Assembly (NCBI GenBank): GCA_016584305.1 | Contig: JACEEZ010001126.1 | Coordinates: 169,501-233,500, forward strand | Length of the DNA stretch: 64,000 nucleotides | Source: Chionoecetes opilio | Taxonomy: Eukaryota; Arthropoda; Malacostraca; Decapoda; Majidae | Direction of reading: 5' to 3' | In this document: one piece after another, positions 36,055 through 64,000 of the stretch | How positions within the stretch are numbered: position 1 is the first letter of the stretch | Layout: each line of letters opens with the position of its first letter | The notes under the pieces: model-generated | Told to the model about the DNA's origin: nothing | The model's database searches: none | The model's input: only the letters and a program-made list of their open reading frames with translations | Program-made: the position numbers and the translations under genes

Positions 36055-36930
36055 TTAGTGCAGCTTAATCCTACGATTATCATGCCGACTGTCAAATTCA
36101 TCAACAAAGCAATCTAAATCAATTCCCTCAGCGAGTGCACTTTCAATCGACACTAGTGCAATGTTACTCAGTATGTTACTTGTCATAGAATTTCTGAGAA
36201 ATGTTTTCACTAATTTCCTTTTTGAAAAGCTTCTCTCACATGAAGCGCTGGTAACAGGAAGAGTTACGTTTATTAACAATAACTTGTACAAACAGTCAAA
36301 TGCAGCCTTGTAAGGACATATGAATGACAGGAATTGTGCGAATGATGTAAGTTGTTCAGGTTCTTTCATGAGTAATTTTTTCACTAGAGGTATCTCATGT
36401 TTTTAATCACTTTGATTGACTGAGTATGCAACTGCAAATGCCTTCAAAGTTTAATTTTCTTCAGACAAGAATGGCTGTCCTTCAGGACAGAGAGCTGAAA
36501 CACCACAGAAAATCGCTCATGAGTGTTTGGAAAAACGACTGTCAAATAGTCTGATACTTCATACAATATGCTGATGTGCTGCACGTGACTTGAGTCAGAT
36601 TTCTGACCGCAATTGTTTCCTGGAAGATGAATTCATCAAGTTGTCGAGGTTTTCTTCTCCGATTTCTAGTCATTAATGGTGAAATTCAGTATTTCTTACA
36701 GAGTTCACTAACCTTCTCAGAGTAATGCTCGATCAAGTCGGAATTTCACATATCAGGTAAATCTTCGCTGAGGGATGAAATGAGCTTGACTTCTTTTCCT
36801 AGGTCTGCTTGTTTGTCCTGTAGCTGCTGTGATACTGGAATTTGTCCTAGAATTTCCGAGAAAAAAATGCAGTAAATAAACAAATTCTGCGTCTATCTGC
36901 GCAAGTAGCTATACCTTGAGCGGATACAGC
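36055..36930 (-). pseudogene. hAT-superfamily transposase remnant (C-terminal dimerisation domain)
   Basis: The minus-strand frame 36384-36055 contains LPVTSASCERSFSKRKLVKT, then LRNSMTSNILSNIALVSIES, ending in an acidic IDLDCFVDEF segment. This is the hAT C-terminal dimerisation region, whose CERSFS core is highly conserved. Upstream on the minus strand (to about 36930) the similarity continues only in fragments with stops and frameshifts. No terminal inverted repeats were matched. It is a decayed transposase, not a host gene. Confidence 0.8.
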
Positions 36931-36972
36931 TCGAGATCCATTGTCATCTGCAGAAGTTTCCTTCAGGAGTCT

Positions 36973-37240
36973 TAAGGCCGATTCCCACTATCCCGTTTGT
37001 ACGGCCGCCATACAACAGCAAAGACGTCACAATGACGTCACAACAAAGTCTACCGCACCGCCGTACTGCTGTACGGCTGCCGTACAAAGTTAAATTCAAG
37101 TCATCTCTCCCGCTCGGCGGTGTCCGCTCGAGCAGAGTTGCCAACTGTGCCCATCTACCACAAATACCACTCAAGCGGTGATGATGGTGACGTCATTGTT
37201 GTTGTATGGCGGCCGTACAAGCGGGAAGGTGGGAACCGGG
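36973..37240. mobile_element. short MITE
   Basis: Ends are inverted: CCGATTCCCACTATCCCGTT on the left and a complement running AAGCGGGAAGGTGGGAACCGG on the right. TTGTATGGCGGCCGTACAA and TGACGTCATTG are repeated in inverted form inside. About 268 bp, no coding. Confidence 0.75.
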
Positions 37241-37311
37241 CTCTATGCATTCCAGCCGCAGCAAAGCGTTGTCACAAGAGGTGGCCCGACACCACCAACG
37301 TGTGTCACTGA

Positions 37312-38005
37312 GCTTACTTTTTCTCTATTATTTTCGGCTCAGTATAATGTGCAGTAGTTATTCACTTGCGAAAACCAAAAATATAACACTTATTTTTATA
37401 TAATAGTTGCTAGGTTATGTTGCGTTTATGTTTGGATATGTTAGATTTAAGTTATGGGTTTGGTTTAGGTTATGTTAGGCTTAGGGTAGGTTTGGGTTAG
37501 GTTTTGTAGAGTTATTTAGGTTAAAAACATGAATTTGAGGTATTATTCCAGATGAACACCGAATTTACTTTGGTGGAGGAAACTATTCTTTTCTGTTGAG
37601 TTTTGATGTGTTTAGAATTAATCTGCTAGGTAACCGTTTCTGTCACAAATCTTTTTTTCTTTTTTTTTGTTAGGTAAAGGTTAGGTTAGGTTAGGTTAGG
37701 TATAGGTTAAGCTAGGTTAGATATATATTATTTTCAGTAAAGATTAGGTTAGGTATAGGTTTGGTTAGGTTCAATTTGGTTTTTTTGTCATTTTTGTTGC
37801 AAATCACACACTGTCACACACACACAAAAAGTGATTTGCGACAGAAACGGTTAGCAGATTAATTAAAAACACATCAAAACTTACCAGAAAAAATTTGTTT
37901 GGTTCACCAAAGGAAGTTCGGTGTTCATCTGGAAATTTACCGAATTTGATTGTGCGCGATTGCCCGGGTGGTTGGCGCCGCCAACTCCTGCGGAATATTT
38001 ACCAT
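37312..38005. repeat. dispersed repeat with palindromic arms and TTAGG core
   Basis: 37312-37560 and 37920-38005 match the 6628-6910 block (CAGTATAATGTGCAGTAGTTATTCA; GGCGCCGCCAACTCCTGC). Between them, 37540-37655 and 37830-37945 are inverted arms (GATGAACACCGAATTTAC), and the loop carries TTAGGTTAGGTTAGG runs. Confidence 0.65.
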
Positions 38006-38232
38006 ACATAGCTACATACATAGATAGAGAGATAGAGAGATAAATAGAAAGGAAGATAAATAAATAGATAAATGGGGTGAATACTGCCTACTGCAGTTTT
38101 ATAATTAAATGCAATAATGCAGAGACAGAAAAATGGTATTATAATAGACGAGAATGAAGCAATCCCATGCAGGTGGTCCATCAGTGGTCAAGAAAATTAT
38201 ACGTGAGGTTCAGTTTTTCGGGAAATATAGAC
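38006..38232. other. no gene seen; short GATA-type microsatellite
   Basis: A degenerate GATA/AGATA microsatellite (about 38018-38080), then unremarkable sequence. Confidence 0.5.
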
Positions 38233-38233
38233 T

Positions 38234-38908
38234 AAAGCCCCGTCCACACTACCACTCACCACCGTCGGTGCTTGCCGTCGGTGCTTGCCGACGGGAAGCG
38301 CCGTTGCCAGGGTTGTGTCCACACGAACGGTTTTGTTCGGCGGTCAGCGCGCTTCCTGATTTCAAAGTGAGAGTCATGTTTTCTGCATATCGTGTACTCT
38401 CACTCGAAATTATGAAATAACCACAGGAGGTTTAGAAAAACTGACCCAACTATCATCTTCATGACACATTTCTGCATATCATAAGCAAGAAAAATATACG
38501 AAAACCTTTTTGTGTATTCTAAAAAATATAGCAAAAAGAAATAGTGTATAAACATTTTTCTCACTTTTTTGTCTTCAACTCGCTGCAATTTCCCGACTAT
38601 TTCTCCCATTTAATTTTTGATCACATATTCGTAATCAGCTGACTTTCTTGGTTCTGATGGTATACGGTATATAGCAATGCAAAAATATCTAGATAGTGAA
38701 AACTGCCGATAACTTGAAGCATGTGTTTGGCGCTGACCCGTGAGTGACGGGCATGCCCGCCCAATATTAAACCTGCTGAATGTTGGCGGGCAGCGCCGAC
38801 GGTTAAATTTTGCTCGTCGGCATCGTGTCCACACTGCCACTTTTGAGTGACGAACACTGTTCGACGGCAAGCGCCGACGGTGGTGAGTGGTAGTGTGGAC
38901 GGGGCTTA
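38234..38908. mobile_element. MITE, about 0.68 kb
   Basis: Inverted ends of about 45 bp: AAGCCCCGTCCACACTACCA on the left, TGGTAGTGTGGACGGGGCTT on the right, flanked by TAA/TTAA-like bases. The subterminal GTCGGCGCTTGCCG words are also inverted. The interior is AT-rich with no transposase. Confidence 0.85.
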
Positions 38909-39235
38909 AGGCAGAATTTGCAAGTTGTGTTTGTATTTCTCAGCGCCTACGTTTATGCGTGTAGTGTCAGTCATTGTAATGATCCTGTCAAATAAATTTT
39001 TCAGGGTCATTCATGATTACTTGGTCGCCTCAAACAAATAAGAAAATAGATAAAGTTTTGTGGAAGAAAATGAATCAAATTTTCGAAACGTTCGTCGTGG
39101 TTTTGGCGTCTTGCTGCTGCGATGAAGACTGACCGATCGGGAGTGTTGAGTCTTGCAATGATAGTGAATGATAGTAAATGATAGTAAAGATAGAGCAAGG
39201 AAGGCTTGAATATCTATCATGATCACATATTATCA

Positions 39236-40172
<937 letters not shown>

Positions 40173-40204
40173 TCATGTGCATCACGATAATATATATCAT
40201 ATCA

Positions 40205-40485
40205 TTTAAGTGGATAGAGGGATTTAATAAAGGAGAGGTAGGAAAAGTTCTTACGGCTATTAATTAACCAGGGTAGAACAAGAAGTAACGGATTCAAAAA
40301 AGCTGGAAAAGCGTAAATTAAAAAAAGAAATAGGGAAAAACTGGTTCACAAATAGGGTGGTGAATGACTGGAATGGACTCAGTAGACAGGTAGTTAGTGC
40401 GGAGTCATTGGGGAGCTTTAAAGAGGGGCTGGATAGGTTCATGGATGGGAATGAAAGGTAGTGTAGTGTTAGGTAACAGGAACTA
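40205..40485 (+). mobile_element. jockey/CR1-like LINE 3' fragment
   Basis: Encodes in broken frames the LINE tail (EVGKVLTA, KNWFTNRVVNDWNGLSRQ) also seen at 1390-1610 and 46500-46740, ending before CTACCTCG. No intact frame. Confidence 0.75.
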
Positions 40486-40966
40486 GCCTACCTCGTTTTT
40501 CTACGGAAACTGAAAAGAAATTTGCTAATGAAATCATATGAGAGAAGCAGCAAAATTAGTGTTTAGGGAGGGGAGGAGTTAAAACATGAAGGAAATAAAA
40601 AAATGGGCAAAAGTGAGGTGATGTGTATATTAAAGAAAATTTAGTTTACATGCGTGGATAGGATCCAAGTATCTACCCCTCCAACCAAGGATAATATATA
40701 GAGGTATTGTATATCATCTTGCCTCTAAAAACCAAGCCTCGCAAGTTCTTCTTCAGTTCTTCTTGTGACCTTTGAGTATCGCTTCATAGGTTCTCTTCAA
40801 CTTCGTCTCCTCTTCCATTGTCTATTTCACCTGGGATACTAAAACAATTTCATTAGTTTTCGGCCCTTATACTAACATCCTCAGCTAGACTAATAGATTC
40901 ATCACTTTAGTATCTTTTGTGAAGTTGTCACGGTAAAAAAGGCTTCTCCTGTCAGCTGACCGAGTG

Positions 40967-40998
40967 GACGCCATGGCAACCGACCCACACCGTAAACA
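40967..40998 (+). promoter_or_regulatory. X-box-like RFX site next to a FOX site upstream of the ODAD3-like gene
   Basis: GACGCCATGGCAACC (40967-40981) matches the RFX X-box GTTGCC-n-GGCAAC with one mismatch against the degenerate left half-site consensus and a perfect right half. Eleven bases later is GTAAACA (40992-40998), a forkhead core. RFX and FOXJ1-type sites together are the known regulatory signature of motile-cilium genes. They stand about 0.48 kb before the start codon of the dynein-docking gene. The transcription start is not known, and both motifs are short. Confidence 0.4.
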
Positions 40999-41452
40999 AA
41001 CCCGCCGTTCGAGCAGGGTGGAAGAGTTGTTGCTTTATCAGTCTCGGGTTTAATGCTGCCAGGGTGCAAGTCAGGCAGCGAGGCGCAGAGTGTGTAGACT
41101 GTTAATCCTGTTGCGAATATAAGCTGCAAGGGGAGTGCACGGAGTGAGTGGATAGGCTGTGGCTTTGGTCAAGACTCTGGTAGTGAGGGAGGGTGAGGCG
41201 TGCGAGGCGTGAACATTCGCCGCGGAGAGGGGGTGTCGGCAGTGGGGAAGAAGTGGTATTTTAGTTATGGAAAGTAGGAGCTGGAAAGGAATGATTTAGT
41301 GTGAAGTTAAGTGTGTGTCAAGGGTGCAGGGTGGAGTGAGTGGAGGCCTTCAGAAGCGAGTAGTACAGACAGGCATTACAGGGGTGTGGGGAGTGACAGG
41401 GAGGCGTTTTTAAGGTTCCCGAGGTAGTGGATGGGTGGGGTAGCAGGGCACC

Positions 41453-60972
<19,520 letters not shown>

Positions 60973-61560
60973 GTAGGTACCCACAATTGTGATTTGGCAC
61001 AAATGCAGCCCTTAGATCAATCTCAAAGGTAATCATTTCATACCCCATCTATGTATCCTCAGTATCTGTATAGATTGTGGTAATATGTTTTGTTTAAGGT
61101 ATTGAAGAGGGTAAGTCATAAAGAGATGTAACCCAATGTGGCAGTACAGTAAACTCTCGCTTTTACGGACCTCGATATAACAAATTTCGGCTTTAACAAA
61201 CTTTTTCTGCCAGTCCGATATATGCGGGGATTTAACGAATAAAATTGGTAAATGCGGTGTTTGGTTCGGTGGCGGGCCGGCCGAACATGTACACGCAGGT
61301 CGGACGGTGGCAGTACAGTACCCTCCCGAGTTTCGCGCTTGCTTTCTTCCGGAGGCATAGCGCTAAACTCGAGGATCGCGAAAATCAGGGTATTGAAAAC
61401 AATGAAAAAATGCTTATTTATTTCAGTTGGTGAAGAAGTTACATTTTTCCCATTTTATTCCCTTGCTATCTAAAAACACCTTTAAATTGTTGGTTGTGTT
61501 GCAATATAAGGGAAGAATGCTCCTGCAAACACAACAAAATAGGATACAAACTTTATTGGC
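60973..61560. repeat. intron 7 start with two TIR-like ends
   Basis: CAGTAAACTCTCGCTTTTAC (61148) and CAGTACCCTCCCGAGTTTCG (61316) resemble outer ends of the Tigger-like elements at 43924 and 44915, with ACGGACCTCG words. No opposite ends were found for either one. Confidence 0.5.
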
Positions 61561-61631
61561 ACTCTAAAAAAAAAAAAAAGACTGAAAATCATTGACATTT
61601 CATTTCCTTACTCTGGCGCCCTGGTCCACTA

Positions 61632-62292
61632 CCATAGATAACAGTGAAGTCGCCACCTGCAGTGAAGTCGCCAGGCGCCAAATATTACGAATTATAGCAT
61701 CACTACTGATTTTTATGTGCCACTGAAGATGTTACACAGTAGTTTATATCATGACTGTATAATCTACCCTGTTTCAGCGTTGTTTTATGCTTTGTATCTG
61801 CAAATATAACTGTTGCGCATTTTGTTTCTCACGTTTTTCTTCGCGCGATGACAGACGGTAAACAGTAGCTTTTCGGGCGACAGGACACAGACTTGTCAGA
61901 TCTTTCAAACTTGAATAGAATTTATTTTCACGTTGGCAGAGGAATTTTTATATATCCAAGCATCTTCCGCAGCTAATATATATAGACTTGTTTTACTTTA
62001 CCTCTAATTTCCCTGAATTCCCCAGAGTGGCGACTCAACTGTTGGGTTAAAATACTAGCTGGCGACTTTGCTGTAGTAGGTATAGTGAGGTCGCCACTCG
62101 GTTATATTTTTGTAATTTGTTCAGTTATAGCCCTAATATGACACAGATGAAGACACAAAATGACACAGACTTTCCAGATAGACCCTTCTAACTTTCCTGA
62201 AATCATGGATGTAGAAATGTAAGTATTAACGCCACCACACGTCTGTAAATAACAAAGAAACGTAGAACTGGCGACTTCACTGTTATCTACGG
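61632..62292. mobile_element. MITE with CCGTAGATAACA ends, copy 2
   Basis: The left end CCATAGATAACAGTGAAGTC and right end GACTTCACTGTTATCTACGG are inverted and flanked by TA. The interior matches 16665-17209 in inverted orientation, with additional GTCGCC words. No transposase. Confidence 0.8.
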
Positions 62293-62434
62293 TAGCACAA
62301 AGCCTTCAAATTCATTGCCCAAATCCTTGGGGGCTACATTATCATACTCAAACAGATCACCTTCATCTCTTTCAGCAACAACAGCAGGTGGTGTGTCTGA
62401 GTGTGTGTTGCAGTTGTGTTGTTGTAAAAAATTA

Positions 62435-62690
62435 CCGTATTTTACGGCTTATAAGACGCTGCATCTTGGAAGACGCACTCTGATTTTGGAAAGAAGTTTC
62501 TAAAAAAAAATAATAATAAAATAAACAGATTTTCTACCGGTAGATGGTAGTAAAATTTACCAATTTTCTCAGTAAGCGGTGTTCCGAAGTGTCTTTCTGT
62601 TGCTCTGTTTCCATGTTCTTTGGCATATCGTACAACTTTTAGCTTGTATGCGATAGTGTAAGTAATTTGTTTTGATGAATTCGCCATGGG
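62435..62690 (-). mobile_element. pogo/Tigger element fragment: transposase N-terminus joined to a TIR
   Basis: Minus-strand MANSSKQITYTIAYKLKVVR then YAKEHGNRATERHFGTP resembles the N-terminal psq-type DNA-binding domain of pogo/Tigger transposases (usual form YKL...AxExGNRAAERxFG). After about 40 residues it runs into AT-rich DNA and the terminus CCGTATTTTACGGCTTATAA next to TA, so most of the transposase has been deleted. The terminus matches 3998. Confidence 0.7.
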
Positions 62691-62796
62691 TGATCATTTC
62701 CAGGACTGAAAAGAGCTTGTGATACGTGTGACAGCCTGGTGGTAAATGATACATCAACACTAGCAGATGATAGTTGGCGCTGTTGGCACAGAGCTA

Positions 62797-62848
62797 CTAA
62801 GAAAAGTAGAAAGTAAAGAGGACTGTGAGGATCTACAAAAGGATCTGA
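62797..62848 (+). repeat. inverted scrap of the neighbouring LINE
   Basis: Sense-strand LLRKVESKEDCEDLQKDL, identical in peptide to a stretch of the minus-strand reverse transcriptase about 0.7 kb away, abuts the 3' end of that LINE in opposite orientation. Confidence 0.75.
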
Positions 62849-64000
62849 TCTATGCTTCTATACAGGAAGCTGTATTTTGTTGTGTCCCTCTTGCATGTTG
62901 TCCTTTTCAATTTCTTCTCATGATCTCTTGCACTTCTATCGTCCCACACAAACAGATCTTCTCTATCATTTTTTTCCAGACCCATTGATGCTCTATACAC
63001 TGCTATAAAATCTCCCCTTTCTCTTCTTTTCTCAAGAGTTGGGAGTTTTAGTCTTGAAAGTCTTTCCCCATATGGTAAATCTCTCAGGCTTTGAGCCATT
63101 TTTGTGGCTGCTCTTTGTATTCTCTCAATCTTCCTTATATCCTTCTTTTTATGTGGTGACCAAATCACTGCCGCATATTCCAACCTTGGTCGAATCAAAG
63201 ATGTTATCAATTTCTTAATCATTTCTTCATCCAGATATTTGAATGCCATTCTTATATTCCTCAGCAACTGGTATGTATCTCCTGTGATCTTGTTTATATG
63301 CTTCTCTGGTGACAAATTGTCCTTAATCCATACTCCCAGATCTTTTTCGACCTTTGTTTTGATTATCCATTCGTTTCCCATCGAATACTTTCCTCTCTGT
63401 CTCTTTTTGCTACTGCCCATTTCCATCACTTTACACTTTTTGGCATTAAACTCCATTTCCCATAGTTGACTCCATCTGAAAATCTTATCTAGATCCTTTT
63501 GTAAATCCTCACAGTCCTCTTTACTTTCTACTTTTCTTAGTAATTTAGCATCATCAGCGAATAAACTCATATAACTGTTTACTCCTTCTGTCATATCATT
63601 TACATAGACCAAGAACATCACTGGGGCCAATACTGATCCTTGAGGAACTCCACTTATCACACTGCACCATTCTGACTTTTGATCTTTTATTACTGTTCTC
63701 ATCTCTCTGTTGCTCAAAAAGTCTTCCATCCACTTCAGCAGACCACCCTTCAATCCTCCTACATGTTCTAGCTTCCAGAGCAGTCTCTTATGAGGTACCT
63801 TGTCAAATGCCTTCTTTAGGTCCAAGTAAATGCAATCGAACCACCCCTCTCTTTCCTGTGTCACATCGATCACTCTCGAGTAAAAGCTCAATAAATTCGT
63901 TGTACATGACATTCCTCCTCTAAATCCAAACTGGCCACCTGCAAGTGTGTTTGTCTCTTCCAAATATTTCAACCATCTGTCCTTCACAATTTTTTCACAC
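62833..64000 (-). mobile_element. jockey/CR1-like LINE reverse transcriptase, runs off the right edge
   Basis: The minus-strand frame is open from the window edge to TAG at 62833-62835, at least 388 codons. Reverse transcriptase motifs in order: GGQFGFRGGMSCTTNLL finger; motif A YLDLKKAFDKVPHKRLLW; motif B GVPQGSVLAPVMFLVYVNDM; motif C FADDAKLL with both aspartates; thumb with CKVMEMG and WIKDNLSPEKHI; then the tail LVRP-like LIRPRLEYAAVIWSPHKKK. The first residues in the window (CEKIVKDRW) are mid-protein, so the 5' part lies outside. The last residues (DQILL) come from the inverted scrap, so the true C-terminus is lost. It is better preserved than the other LINE family in this window. Confidence 0.85.

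Noticed and set aside
62767..63987. Twin-priming as the cause of the inverted LINE scrap
   Set aside because: The inverted piece is at the 3' side of the element, whereas twin-priming inverts the 5' side.

Overview
The window is arthropod nuclear DNA, most likely from a decapod crustacean. The support is: TTAGG arthropod-telomere pentamers scattered through several repeats; long GA, CT, TA and TAG microsatellites; interspersed repeats of a type I recall as very common in crab, shrimp and crayfish sequence (50286-50535, 56505-56680); several copies of one jockey/CR1-like LINE; and a coding gene broken into short exons by multi-kilobase introns. No species can be named from the sequence alone, and the decapod call is inference.

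Layout. 0-11 kb is repeats only: LINE fragments, a tRNA-like SINE, TIR elements, a solo LTR with a recognisable empty site, and TTAGG-containing tandem arrays. 11-17 kb is a nest of inverted repeats separated by TA and GA microsatellites. It holds a 0.64 kb palindrome that looks like paired Penelope-type termini with a hammerhead-ribozyme-like motif, a fold-back Tc1-like element carrying a nested MITE, and further MITEs. 17.5-22 kb is a decayed gypsy-type LTR retrotransposon (LTR, primer binding site, gag with zinc knuckles, protease) interrupted by a long-ORF RTE-class LINE, giving a chimeric protease-reverse transcriptase ORF. 22-28 kb is mostly unassignable, with palindromes and a second copy of the nested MITE. 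Around 28.1 kb is a TATA/initiator promoter with a candidate first exon of an unrecognised membrane protein. 28.76-35.75 kb is a second LTR retrotransposon whose sequence looks damaged by homopolymer errors. 36-40.5 kb holds a hAT transposase remnant, MITEs and a GA array.

The one confident host gene lies on the plus strand from 41453 to beyond the window. Seven exons (41453-60972) join in phase into 355 codons of coiled-coil protein resembling outer dynein arm docking complex subunit 3 (ODAD3/CCDC151); the 3' end lies outside. About 0.48 kb upstream is an RFX X-box-like motif next to a FOX-type site, the usual motile-cilium regulatory pair. Its introns hold most of the remaining repeats: a chain of TIR elements set end to end in a TA microsatellite (intron 1), a 300 bp CT tract (intron 3), a 2.3 kb fold-back transposon carrying duplicated 5' ends of an unfamiliar transposase gene (intron 4), and a TAG repeat (intron 6). 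After exon 7 come a pogo/Tigger fragment and a largely intact jockey-like reverse transcriptase running off the right edge on the minus strand.

No rRNA gene, functional tRNA gene or CRISPR array was seen.
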